Assembly: GCA_013822725.1 (NCBI GenBank)
Contig: PNKX01000023.1
Span: 20,096 to 84,095, forward strand
DNA: 64,000 nt
Direction of reading: 5' to 3'
Source of the DNA: Pirellula sp.
Lineage (GTDB): Bacteria > Planctomycetota > Planctomycetia > Pirellulales > Lacipirellulaceae
Position numbers and translations under genes: made by a program. This document shows, in pieces, positions 1-8,019 of this stretch; the stretch's first letter is position 1; each line of letters starts with the position of its first letter. The notes beneath the pieces are model-generated. The model was not told the DNA's origin. It did not search any database and was given only the letters and a program-made list of their open reading frames with translations.

Positions 1-49
1 GGGGCTGCAGTCCGAGCAGGTCGGCGATTTGGGAGGCGGTCAGAGCCAT
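1..49 (-). CDS. Start of a partial gene, possibly a DUF985 cupin
   Basis: Only the first 16 codons are inside the window (MALTASQIADLLGLQP), running off the left edge. The peptide reads like the opening helix of DUF985 cupin-fold proteins, which typically begin with a short helix ending in LLGL followed by a Pro-rich strand; this is inference from a very short stretch. It lies 46 bases downstream of the FAD monooxygenase on the same strand, so the two could be co-transcribed. No strong ribosome binding site is visible. It could also be a chance ORF. Confidence 0.4.
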   Translation of the reverse strand, partial: MALTASQIADLLGLQP

Positions 50-95
50 CGAGGGGATCCCTGGGCGTCTCGCGCCGCTTCGGCGGAGCCGATTG

Positions 96-1289
96 TTAAA
101 GGGCCATCTGAGGCCGTGAGGTTTGCGCAGCGATGGCAGCGACGTCGCTTGGCTCTAGTCCCAGCGGCAGCGCATGATCCAGACCCGTCACTGTTCGCTT
201 GATGCGCGCTTGCAGCGGCGTCCGGGCGACGACCGGCAACACATAGCGCCGAGCGAAGCGGAACTGCGGGGCGTCTGAGGCGATCAGCTTGGAGAAGAAT
301 TCGACCTCGCGGACGACTCGTTGGTCGACCGGGTGGCGGAGGGCGTTGTATTCGCCGAGCCGGCCGGTGCGGACCAGATTGGCAAAGACCCAGGCGTCTT
401 CGACGCCGAGGTTCATGCCGCGGGCGCCCATCGGCGAGTGGATATGAGCCGCGTCGCCAGCGAAGTAAACGTTGCCAACCGAGAGAGCAGCGTTGATCCG
501 GTGCGAGACATGGAAGCTCGATTCCCACACGGCAGGGCCGGCTGGCTCTGCTTCCTCGAGTTGAGCCAGCGGATTCGATCGGTTGCCCAGCACGCGCCAC
601 AGTAGCCCGTTCGTTGATTGAAACTCTTCGTCGCCGAAGACAGGCATGATGAACAGGAAGCCGCCATCGCGGCAAAAGACGATGTGGGCGAACTCAGGCG
701 AAAGAGTCGTCTTGAGCGGCGCGTCGGCCAAGTACCACTCGCCGGGAAATGTGGAACCGTTGAAATCGACGCCGAGTTGTTTGCGAGCGACGCTGCGGGC
801 GCCGTCAGCGGCGAGGAGCCAGGGCGACTCGACCGATTCGGGGGAACCGTCGGCGTTGTGCTTCAACTCGACGGCCACGCCGCCGACATTGTTTTGGCAG
901 GAAGTCATTTCGACGCCGCGTTCAATCTCCCCGCCGGCGGCGAGGAATGCCTGGGCCAGCAACCGTTCCGTCGTCGCTTGCGACAGGCCGAGCATGAACG
1001 GATATTTCGAGTGGATGCCGTCGAGCTTGAGCCCAACGACGATTTTGCCGTTGCGATGGAATTGCATTCCGCGCACCGGGCTGCCGAGTTCCAGCATCCG
1101 AGCCGTGACGCCGGTCGGCTCAAGCAAGTCAAGAACGCGCGGATTAACGGCGAGCGCCTTCGACTGGGGCGCCGGTTCAGTCCGCGTTTCGACGATGCGT
1201 GGGCGGAGGCCCTCACGCTGCAGAAACAGGGCGGCGGCGAGGCCGACGGGGCCGGCGCCGACGATGAGCGGACGTTGATCTGCGGACAT
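96..1289 (-). CDS. FAD-dependent monooxygenase (PheA/TfdB-type aromatic hydroxylase family)
   Basis: A 397-residue flavoprotein of the class A flavin monooxygenase fold. An N-terminal Rossmann motif (IVGAGPVGLAAAL, residues about 9-21) binds the ADP part of FAD, and the second FAD motif GDAAHIHSPMGARGMN (residues about 277-292) contains the conserved GD and the pyrophosphate-contacting segment. Family members hydroxylate phenols or other aromatic or polyketide substrates using NAD(P)H and oxygen. It is shorter than PheA/TfdB proteins because it lacks the C-terminal thioredoxin-like domain, so the substrate cannot be inferred. It has no signal peptide and is probably cytoplasmic. A weak AGGA lies upstream of the ATG. 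Confidence 0.85.
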   Translation of the reverse strand: MSADQRPLIVGAGPVGLAAALFLQREGLRPRIVETRTEPAPQSKALAVNPRVLDLLEPTGVTARMLELGSPVRGMQFHRNGKIVVGLKLDGIHSKYPFMLGLSQATTERLLAQAFLAAGGEIERGVEMTSCQNNVGGVAVELKHNADGSPESVESPWLLAADGARSVARKQLGVDFNGSTFPGEWYLADAPLKTTLSPEFAHIVFCRDGGFLFIMPVFGDEEFQSTNGLLWRVLGNRSNPLAQLEEAEPAGPAVWESSFHVSHRINAALSVGNVYFAGDAAHIHSPMGARGMNLGVEDAWVFANLVRTGRLGEYNALRHPVDQRVVREVEFFSKLIASDAPQFRFARRYVLPVVARTPLQARIKRTVTGLDHALPLGLEPSDVAAIAAQTSRPQMAL

Positions 1290-1352
1290 GACGGGCGATC
1301 CTAGCTTCCCGGAGCGGAACAGATTTGGACGTCAATAATTGTAGGCCAAAAA

Positions 1353-1373
1353 GCCGCGACCGGCGGTCGCGGG
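1353..1373. repeat. REP palindrome, left pair copy 1 (RAYT-associated family)
   Basis: Imperfect palindrome with arms GCCGCGACC and GGTCGCGGG and a 3-base loop GGC, preceded by a run of A. The same unit recurs at 1417, 2007, 2065, 20711, 21761 and 21848. The A-run marks one side, so copies have an orientation. Confidence 0.85.
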
Positions 1374-1416
1374 CATTTTTCGATTTTTTGCGTGGGCGGG
1401 CCGTGGTTTTGGGGCC

Positions 1417-1436
1417 TCGCGACCAGCGGTCGCGGC
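1417..1436. repeat. REP palindrome, left pair copy 2 (inverted)
   Basis: Arms GCGACC and GGTCGC with loop AGC, followed by a run of T, so it points the opposite way to the copy at 1353. The two copies are about 45 bases apart and form an inverted REP pair upstream of the transposase-like gene. Confidence 0.85.
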
Positions 1437-1500
1437 TTTTTGCAGAAAACAGCAATATTGATTGTGGCATTTAGGGTATGTGCTCAATACCATCGCGGGC

Positions 1501-2005
1501 ATGGGACAAACGATTGGTTACCACATCGTGATATCCGGCTACGGGCTCTGGCTGCCGGGCGATGAACGTGGGCATTGGTCGGAGGCTTGGGACGCGGAAC
1601 TTGGTTATATCGAGCCGCACACGCTGCATGCGGGAGACGCGATGCGGCGACGGATGGCGCTAGAACGGCAAAAATGCCCGCCAACGAAATTGACGTCACG
1701 CATGCAAGCGGTCGTCAAAGAGACGCTTGAGCGAAATGGAATCAGATTGGTCGTTCGCCGCCATTGCGATTGAGGCGACTCACGCCCATCTATTGATGAC
1801 GCGTACCAGTCGCGAAGTCGACAACGTCGTCAAATGGCTGAAAGATCAGGCGACCAAGGCGATTCATCGCCAGACGCCGCACCAGGGGCCGGTGTGGTGC
1901 AAAGGCCGTTGGCGGTCGTTCATCTTCGATGAACAAGTTTGGCGGAACACGCAGCGCTATATCAAACGCCACAACGAACGCCGCAGCATTGCGTCAAACG
2001 CATAA
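1501..2005 (+). pseudogene. Frameshifted REP-associated tyrosine transposase (RAYT, IS200-like Y1 family)
   Basis: The first half, from the ATG at 1501, carries the RAYT opening motif SGYGLWLPGDERG. The second half, in the next frame, carries the HUH motif inside THAHLLM (metal-binding His-x-His near 1778-1795) and a C-terminal YIKRHNERR segment that likely contains the nucleophilic Tyr. The reading frame changes from frame 1 to frame 2 between about 1735 and 1755. No slippery heptamer is visible there, so a one-base indel is more likely than programmed frameshifting. The flanking paired REPs (1353, 1417, 2007, 2065) are what such enzymes are known to recognise. The stop codon abuts the REP at 2007. 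An upstream in-frame ATG at 1462 exists but gives a tail unlike the family. Confidence 0.85.
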
Positions 2006-2006
2006 A

Positions 2007-2027
2007 GCCGCGACCGGTGGTCGCGGC
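2007..2027. repeat. REP palindrome, right pair copy 1
   Basis: Perfect palindrome, arms GCCGCGACC and GGTCGCGGC, loop GGT, preceded by an A-run that overlaps the stop codon of the RAYT remnant. This is the best-preserved copy in the window. Confidence 0.9.
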
Positions 2028-2064
2028 GGCGTCAAAATCGGGCGTCGTCGATCGTGCGAAATAC

Positions 2065-2084
2065 CCGCGACCACCGGTCGCGGC
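2065..2084. repeat. REP palindrome, right pair copy 2 (inverted)
   Basis: Arms CCGCGACC and GGTCGCGG with loop ACC, followed by six T. It is inverted relative to the copy at 2007 and sits five bases beyond the stop codon of the minus-strand kinase, so it may also help end that transcript. Confidence 0.85.
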
Positions 2085-2089
2085 TTTTT

Positions 2090-3196
2090 TCAGTCGAGTT
2101 CTTCGAGCCAGACGCGCAGCTCGTTGTCGTACTCGCTCGCCAGATCGCCGATGACCAGCGTGCGTTGGAACTCGGCCAGGCCGTCAGGGCCGGTGTTGGC
2201 GTCCTCGGCATTGGCGAAGCGGAGCAGCGGATCGGGGGCCGTCAGACGGCGGCAGATCGTCATCAGCAGTTCGCTGTCAGCCACTTCGTCCGGCAGGATC
2301 CGTTCGAGGCGTTGCGGCAGCGTCCACTTCGCTTCGAGTAACTCGCCAAGGCTGTTCAGACCAGCGAACAGCGGTCGGCCAGCGAGGATCTCGATCAACA
2401 CGTAGCCAAGGCTCGCGAGATCGCTTCGTGGCGTGAACTCGTTCCGTTCCAACATTTCCGGCGCGGCATACTGCGGCGTGCAGGTCCGTTGGTCGGGCAT
2501 GTTGTTCAGATGGAGCGCCGAACCGATATCGACGATCTTCGCGTTGCCGGTCCGCTTCACCATGATGTTCGCCGGCTTAAGGTCGCCGTGAACGATGTCT
2601 TCGCGGTGGAGCGCGGCGAGGGCCGAGAGACACTGCCGAATAATCGACGCGGCGATGCCCGGCTTCAACCGCGGTCGCACGGGGCCGGCGGTCACGATGA
2701 CGTTGTTGATGTATTCCCAACGGCGATGGCTGACGCGTTGCTGAACGCGGGCGAGCATCGCAGGGGTGAGGAGCCGGTCGAGGTCGTAGCCGTCGACCCA
2801 CTCCATCTCCATGATGCGGATGCGATTGCGCTCGATAAAGTTCTGGACGTCGAGTAGCGAATCGTGCTGAATCTTCGCGACGCTGCACGACACCTGAGCG
2901 ATGCGGGCCATCGCCATGTCGTAGCTTTGCTGGCTCGAGAACCGTTCCGGCGAGAAAACCTTAACGGCCACAGGGAGCGTGAAACCATCGCTGCCGCGGC
3001 GGTCGCTCAGGTAAACGACCCCCTGCCCGCCGGTACCGAGCAAGCGGCGGAAGCGGAGGTGTTCGGTCCAGCCGAGGTGCTGGCCTTCGAGAAGTTGTTC
3101 GTAGCGGTCGTACAAATCCGTCGGGCAACGGTTGGATTCCTGCCCGTCGAAATTGATCGTCCGCGTGCCTTGCAGAATCGTGGTGGAGGGGTTCAT
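2090..3196 (-). CDS. Cytoplasmic Ser/Thr protein kinase (Hanks type)
   Basis: A 368-residue single-domain kinase with no transmembrane segment. Glycine loop LGTGGQGVVYL (residues 53-63), ATP-anchoring Lys79 in VAVKV, catalytic loop HGDLKPAN (203-210) and AAPEM (244-248) are all present, so it should bind ATP and transfer phosphate. Two positions deviate: Gly replaces the Arg of the usual HRD motif, as in non-RD kinases, and DIG replaces DFG at 223-225. An insertion of about 30 residues (roughly 148-177) precedes the helix leading to the catalytic loop. No sensor domain is fused. Family members phosphorylate protein Ser/Thr; the target here is unknown. It is followed directly by a REP hairpin. 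Confidence 0.9.
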   Translation of the reverse strand: MNPSTTILQGTRTINFDGQESNRCPTDLYDRYEQLLEGQHLGWTEHLRFRRLLGTGGQGVVYLSDRRGSDGFTLPVAVKVFSPERFSSQQSYDMAMARIAQVSCSVAKIQHDSLLDVQNFIERNRIRIMEMEWVDGYDLDRLLTPAMLARVQQRVSHRRWEYINNVIVTAGPVRPRLKPGIAASIIRQCLSALAALHREDIVHGDLKPANIMVKRTGNAKIVDIGSALHLNNMPDQRTCTPQYAAPEMLERNEFTPRSDLASLGYVLIEILAGRPLFAGLNSLGELLEAKWTLPQRLERILPDEVADSELLMTICRRLTAPDPLLRFANAEDANTGPDGLAEFQRTLVIGDLASEYDNELRVWLEELD

Positions 3197-3638
3197 CGTT
3201 GTCCTTCAGAAGATAAGTCGCGGCGGACGGGGCCAAGGTTCGCCCTCTCCCGCCAGAATCCCTTCTGGTCGATCGCTGACGGCCCATCACGCGGCGCTCG
3301 ACGGACCGACTGCGCGGGCCGCCTGCTGACTCTTCCATATTACGCAGAGTTGGGCGCAAACGTCCAGATCGGAAGATTGCGCAAACTACCTAGCCTCTAG
3401 GCGTTTTCGCTCTTGGAGGGGAAATCTTCCAGCGGTAATTCGCAGTTGACTTGGCGCTGTCGGCAAGCGCGACGCCGCGCAGTTCGCGATCATGAAGAGA
3501 GTGTGAAGATGGCGGGCCGATGGCGGACATTTAGCCCCGCCGCTCGCGACGGGCGCGGGGCGGGGCGGGCCCCGCGGCTAAATGGGCGTTATGGATGGGC
3601 GGGCTCAATCGCGGGGCAATACATCGGGCGACGACGAC
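3197..3638. other. Intergenic region with one hairpin repeat
   Basis: About 440 bases upstream of the kinase and downstream of the dehydrogenase. No convincing gene is seen. The segment 3531-3585 is a GC-rich repeat bounded by TTAGCCCCGCCGCTCGCG and CCGCGGCTAAATGG, which recurs at 34792-34830. The rest presumably holds the kinase promoter, which I cannot pinpoint. Confidence 0.6.
3531..3585. repeat. Palindromic repeat of the TAGCCCCGCC family
   Basis: Outer ends TTAGCCCCGC and GCGGCTAAAT pair loosely, with a G/C-only interior. A shorter copy with the same ends lies at 34792-34830. Confidence 0.7.
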
Positions 3639-4616
3639 TTAGACCGCGCCGAAGATCGCGCTTGGTTCCGGGAAGCCGAGACACTTATCGACAAGGTTCG
3701 CGAGCGGTTCGCCGGCGCGGTAGCGGCGCAAGTTCTCGCAGAAGAGATCGGTCATGTCGTCGATCCGGCTCGCGCGTTGGCCGCCAACATGCGGCGTGAT
3801 GATCACGTTCGGGACATTCCACAGCGGGCTGTCGGCGGGAAGCGGTTCCACTTCCGTCACATCGACGCCAGCGCCCCACAGGTGACCTTCCTTCAAGACC
3901 TCGACCAAGTCGCGCTCAACGACGATCGGCCCTCGGGCGACATTCACCACGACGGCTCCCTTGGGCAACAATCGCAACCGGCGGGCGTCGATCAGGCCGC
4001 GCGTCTGGTCGGTAAGGGGTGCGGCCAGGATCAGCACGTCGACGCGCGGCAGCAGTTGGTCTACGGCGTCGGCCGGCAAGATTTCATCAACGAAGGGCGA
4101 TTTCTGTTCGGGAAACCAGTCGGTGGCGATCACTGAGCACTCAAACGCCTTGAGCAGCCGGGCCAGCAACCGGCCATTCCCCCCCAGGCCGACAATGCCG
4201 ACGCGGGCTCCGTAAAGGTCGCGGGTCGGGCGGCGGACGAACTCCTTGGCCTCCTTGGCCCGAAAGTACGTCGGCAAATTCCGCAGAATCCCTAGCAATA
4301 ACGCAAAAGTTTGGTCGGCAACCTGTTTTGCGAGAACCCCCGAGGCACTCGTGACCGTAATGTGGCTATCGACCACGCTGGGAACCAGGCAGTGGTCGAG
4401 CCCGGCGGCCGACGATTGGATCCACTGCAACCGACCGCCAGCCACTACCTCGTCCCATGGCACGGGCACCTTGGCGTGCCCGCAGTAGATGTCGGCCGAC
4501 GGCAGTTCCGCGGCGATTCGCTCCTGGCCTGCGTCGACCAATTCGGCCTCGGGCCAGGCGCTTTGGATGCGGGCGATGTGCTGAGGTTCGACCGGGTAGC
4601 AGAGGACGATTCGCAT
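3639..4616 (-). CDS. D-isomer-specific 2-hydroxyacid dehydrogenase
   Basis: A 325-residue NAD(P)-dependent oxidoreductase that should interconvert a 2-keto acid and the D-2-hydroxy acid. The Rossmann motif is VGIVGLGGNGR (residues about 139-149). The catalytic trio is visible: Arg228 in VNVARGP, Glu257 in DVTEVEP and His276 in TPHVGG. Length is normal for the family (D-3-phosphoglycerate, glyoxylate and hydroxypyruvate reductases). It lacks an ACT domain, so it is unlikely to be a classical SerA. The family is too broad to name the substrate. It is a single gene with its own upstream region that contains a tandem 15-base repeat at 4654-4683. Confidence 0.9.
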   Translation of the reverse strand: MRIVLCYPVEPQHIARIQSAWPEAELVDAGQERIAAELPSADIYCGHAKVPVPWDEVVAGGRLQWIQSSAAGLDHCLVPSVVDSHITVTSASGVLAKQVADQTFALLLGILRNLPTYFRAKEAKEFVRRPTRDLYGARVGIVGLGGNGRLLARLLKAFECSVIATDWFPEQKSPFVDEILPADAVDQLLPRVDVLILAAPLTDQTRGLIDARRLRLLPKGAVVVNVARGPIVVERDLVEVLKEGHLWGAGVDVTEVEPLPADSPLWNVPNVIITPHVGGQRASRIDDMTDLFCENLRRYRAGEPLANLVDKCLGFPEPSAIFGAV

Positions 4617-4653
4617 AGAAACTTGTTTCGCGGCTGTGGAAGGCCGCCGCTAT

Positions 4654-4683
4654 AGATTCGAAAGGAACAGATTCGAAAGGAAC
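4654..4683. repeat. Perfect tandem duplication of a 15-base unit
   Basis: The unit AGATTCGAAAGGAAC occurs twice head to tail, 38-67 bases upstream of the dehydrogenase start codon. The inner TTCGAA is itself palindromic. It could be a paired protein-binding site or a recent slippage duplication. Confidence 0.85.
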
Positions 4684-5005
4684 GTTTTGCTGGAACTACG
4701 GGCGCGGGCGCCATACGCTAGACACGAGGGCTTGGTCATCCCGATTGCTGGGAGTCGCCTAAGCCCTAGAGCGTAGGCAACCTGTTTCGTAGAATATCGT
4801 TACCGAGGCGGCATGGGCAGGAGTGCGGAGAAAGTCTCCGCACTCGCGACTGGTTCTGCAGCCATCGGCGGCGGTCGAGCGAAGTCCAGGCGATAATTGC
4901 TGCGACTTCGGCTCCCCTGATCGTTCCTTTCATTGCGGAAGTGCGTTGCGACGGCGTTGGCCGTCCCGTCAAGCGAGACGCAGCCCCGCTCAACCCATCA
5001 GCGCC

Positions 5006-6136
5006 ATGGCTCATCATCCCGAAGAAACAACCCCGGTCGCCCCGCGACGTGCCGTCTGCCTGCCGATGGGGCTGGTGATTGCGCTGGTCGTGTTGCGACT
5101 GGCCACCGGCTGGCACTTCTACCGCGAAGGGACGAAAAAGCTCGCGTACAACGCCGACACCGGCGTGACGACGATCGCTTTTTCCGCCGAACCGTTTCTC
5201 CGCCAGGCGGTCGGTCCCGTCGCCGACATGGTGAAGGAAGAACTCCCCGCTGCTTACAACTGGGAGCGTTACCTCGCCGTGCCGCGGCAAGCTCGCCCGA
5301 CGACGGAAGAAGAACTGCAGAAGCGGGCCAAGTGGGAAGCCGACTACGCGTCGCGCCGCAAGGCGGCCGCCGCGAAGAAGCAGCCGCTGCCGATCGAGTT
5401 CCCGCCCCACTCGCCTTACTACGACTGGGCCGACCGGATCGAAACAAGCTGGCGCACCGCTCACGACCGCTTTGTGATCATTCCTGCCCTGACTGACAAG
5501 CAGCGTGCAGCAGCCGCTGAGGCGCTCGACTTCCGTCGCCAGCAGTTGGCCGATTATTTAGAATCGCAAACTGATGCGATCGCCGAATGGGAACATGAAC
5601 TCTTCCGTCTTGAGGAACTCAAGAAAGATTCAGGCGCCGTGAGTTTGCCGTTTCAAGGAGTTCGCATCGAGGAAAAGTCGGCCGAAACCAAGTCGAAGAC
5701 GGGCGCCTGGATTGCCCAGGTGAAAGAGATCGAAGCCGCGTATCTCAGCGACCTCCGCGCGATCGTCGATGAGGAACAAGTGAGCGAAGCCGCCACCGTG
5801 GCCGCGCTCGACGAGGCGCTCACTGACGAGAGCGTCAAGAAGCTCAACACCATTAACTACGCCGTGACGGCGGTGATCATCGGCTCCGGCGTCTGCTTGA
5901 TGCTGGGCCTGTTCACTCGGATTGCGTGCATCTCCGCCGCCGGCTTCCTGCTCTCCGTGATCGCCTCGCAACCGCCGTGGGTGCCTGGCTCGTTGAATCC
6001 TGTGTTCTACTACCAACTTGTCGAAATCGCCGCGTTGGCGGTCCTGTTCGCTGCAGCGGCGGGACAGTACGCGGGCCTCGACTATTTCATTCGCCTCTTC
6101 ACCGGTAAGTGTTGCGGCCGCAAGGAGTCTGTTTAG
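5006..6136 (+). CDS. DoxX-family membrane protein with a large insertion
   Basis: I start at the ATG at 5006 because the 61 residues upstream in frame look non-coding and the first transmembrane helix follows soon after (VIALVVLRLATGW). The protein then has the DoxX signature of a helix ending in a Gly/Phe-rich F-x-x-x-G-x-K-K turn, and three more hydrophobic helices near the C-terminus (about 292-370 of 376). DoxX proteins are normally about 140 residues; here about 190 mostly charged, helical residues are inserted between helix 1 and helix 2, probably outside the membrane. The function is unknown; DoxX relatives are linked to thiosulfate oxidation and redox stress. The stop lies two bases before the next gene's ATG, so the pair is translationally linked. 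Confidence 0.75.
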   Translation: MAHHPEETTPVAPRRAVCLPMGLVIALVVLRLATGWHFYREGTKKLAYNADTGVTTIAFSAEPFLRQAVGPVADMVKEELPAAYNWERYLAVPRQARPTTEEELQKRAKWEADYASRRKAAAAKKQPLPIEFPPHSPYYDWADRIETSWRTAHDRFVIIPALTDKQRAAAAEALDFRRQQLADYLESQTDAIAEWEHELFRLEELKKDSGAVSLPFQGVRIEEKSAETKSKTGAWIAQVKEIEAAYLSDLRAIVDEEQVSEAATVAALDEALTDESVKKLNTINYAVTAVIIGSGVCLMLGLFTRIACISAAGFLLSVIASQPPWVPGSLNPVFYYQLVEIAALAVLFAAAAGQYAGLDYFIRLFTGKCCGRKESV

Positions 6137-6138
6137 TC

Positions 6139-7974
6139 ATGAATCTTACGCCTGAACAACGCGATATTGGCAAGCAGAATTTTAACGAAGCGGTCGGCAC
6201 GGTTTTCGATTCCGATAATCCAAACCGCCGCGATGTGCTGAAGGGCATTGCGGCCGGCACCGTTGCCGTCGGCAGCCTGGGGGCGATGTACTTCGGGTAC
6301 GGCGCCAAGGTCGACGCCCCGCTGCGGGTCGGCATCATCGGCACCGGCGACGAGGGGAGCGTCCTTATTGGCGCCCTCAACCCCGAATATCTCGACATCG
6401 TCGCCATCGCCGACATCCGGCCCTACAACCAGCATCGCGCGTTTCACGGCGATCAAGACAACATCGGCGCCCGGCCGGGGTTGATCACGCAATACAAGTA
6501 CGCGAGCGAAGACGAAGCCAAGAAGCACATCAAGGTCTACAAGGGCGACTACCAAGAACTGATCGACGACCCGAACGTCGAAGCCGTCATCATCGCCCTG
6601 CCCCTCTGGCTGCACGACGTCGCCGCCTTCAAGGCGATGCGGGCCGGCAAGCACGTCCTCACCGAAAAGCTGATGGGGCAGACTGTCTCGCGCTGCAAGG
6701 AGATGGGACGCCTCGCCGAAGAATCGAAGGACGTGAACGGCAACCCGATCATCTTCGCGGTCGGCCATCAACGGCATTACAGCGTCCTGTACGCGAACGC
6801 CGTCGACCAGATTCGCCGTGGCTTGCTCGGCGAGTTGCACCACATTCGCGCCCAGTGGCATCGCGGCAACATGCCGGGCAACGACAGCTGGTGTCCGCCA
6901 CTGCCGGAGGCGGCCGACTATCAGTACGACGTCTTCGACGCCGCGATCGTGGCAGCGGAACGCGCAGGCGACAACAAGCAGAAGGCCGCGCTCGTCGCCG
7001 CGCATCCGCTCTACACGAAGCTACGGGCCGCGAAGGGCGCTCTGAAGAACGCCAAGGGGGGCGACATCGATGTGCAAAAGGCGAAACTTGCGCAGATCGA
7101 GAAGCAACTCCAAGACATCGACATCGAACTCGCGGCCGGCAAGGATTACGGCTACGTCTCGAAGACGCTCGACAACGGCAACAAGCGCAGCGCTCTCGAA
7201 GAGTTGATTCGCTGGCGTCTCTGGGATCGCACCGGCGCCGGCCTCATGGCCGAACTCGGCAGCCATCAGCTCGACGCCTCGAGCATCTTCGTCAGCTCGC
7301 AGCGCGACGACGGCGGCAAGGTCTATCCGATCGCCGTCCAGGGCATCGGCTTCCGCTCGCTCTTCCCGGCCGACCGCGACGTCGACGATCACGTCCACTG
7401 CAACTTCGAATTCCCCGGCAAGCACTATTACGAGGACATTCAGAAGCAGGAAAAGGTCAAGGATCCCAATAGCAAGATCGTCGTCACCTACTCCTCGATC
7501 AACGGCAACGGTTTCGGCGGCTACGGCGAAGTCGTTCTCGGCACCGGCGGCACGCTGATTCTTGATCGCGAGACGGAAGTCATGCTCTACAAGGGGGGCG
7601 ACGCCAGCACGAAGATCGAGGTCAAGGAAACCGGCAAAGGCAAGGCGGCGATGAGCAGCTATGAGACGGGCGGCGGCCCGCCGGTGGCAGTCGCCGCCGC
7701 CGCTGCGAAAAACGTCAGCCGCGGCTACAAGGAAGAGATGGAGCATTGGGCCTGGTGCATTCGCAACCCGGCGCCCGAGCATCAGCCGAAGTGCGGCGCC
7801 AAGGTCGCCATGGCCGACGCGATCATCGCGCTCACCTCGAACATCGCGATGAAGCAAGGGAAGCGGATCGAATTCAAGAAGGAATGGTTCGACATCCACG
7901 ACGATTCATCGCCGGAAGTCGATCTCGGCATCGACGGCGCCGCCGGACCCCGGAAGACGGAATCGCTGGCATAG
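6139..7974 (+). CDS. Tat-exported Gfo/Idh/MocA-family oxidoreductase
   Basis: The start at 6139 follows AAGGAG at 6122 and is two bases after the DoxX stop. Residues 28-36 (PNRRDVLKG) plus a hydrophobic stretch to about 52 form a twin-arginine export signal, common in planctomycete members of this family. The dinucleotide-binding motif GIIGTGDEG (65-73) and a TEKLM segment equivalent to the conserved E-K-P site are present. Such enzymes oxidise or reduce sugars and inositols with NAD(P). The protein has 611 residues, against 350-450 for most relatives; the extra length includes a charged helical insertion at about residues 260-350. Pairing with DoxX suggests a periplasmic redox partnership (inference). 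A hairpin ends the operon. Confidence 0.85.
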   Translation: MNLTPEQRDIGKQNFNEAVGTVFDSDNPNRRDVLKGIAAGTVAVGSLGAMYFGYGAKVDAPLRVGIIGTGDEGSVLIGALNPEYLDIVAIADIRPYNQHRAFHGDQDNIGARPGLITQYKYASEDEAKKHIKVYKGDYQELIDDPNVEAVIIALPLWLHDVAAFKAMRAGKHVLTEKLMGQTVSRCKEMGRLAEESKDVNGNPIIFAVGHQRHYSVLYANAVDQIRRGLLGELHHIRAQWHRGNMPGNDSWCPPLPEAADYQYDVFDAAIVAAERAGDNKQKAALVAAHPLYTKLRAAKGALKNAKGGDIDVQKAKLAQIEKQLQDIDIELAAGKDYGYVSKTLDNGNKRSALEELIRWRLWDRTGAGLMAELGSHQLDASSIFVSSQRDDGGKVYPIAVQGIGFRSLFPADRDVDDHVHCNFEFPGKHYYEDIQKQEKVKDPNSKIVVTYSSINGNGFGGYGEVVLGTGGTLILDRETEVMLYKGGDASTKIEVKETGKGKAAMSSYETGGGPPVAVAAAAAKNVSRGYKEEMEHWAWCIRNPAPEHQPKCGAKVAMADAIIALTSNIAMKQGKRIEFKKEWFDIHDDSSPEVDLGIDGAAGPRKTESLA

Positions 7975-7986
7975 CGATGCTTGAGA

Positions 7987-8011
7987 GCCCTCCGCGCGTC
8001 GCGCGGAGGGC
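7987..8011. terminator. Hairpin between convergent genes
   Basis: Near-perfect stem GCCCTCCGCGCG / CGCGCGGAGGGC with a one-base loop, lying between the Gfo/Idh stop (plus strand) and the stop of the minus-strand protease-like gene. No T-run follows, so its action as a bidirectional terminator is inferred from position. Confidence 0.6.
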
Positions 8012-8019
8012 AAGGCCCT

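Noticed and set aside
1720..1775. Programmed frameshifting in the RAYT gene
   Set aside because: No slippery heptamer, downstream pseudoknot or internal Shine-Dalgarno is visible at the frame change, so a plain indel is the simpler reading.
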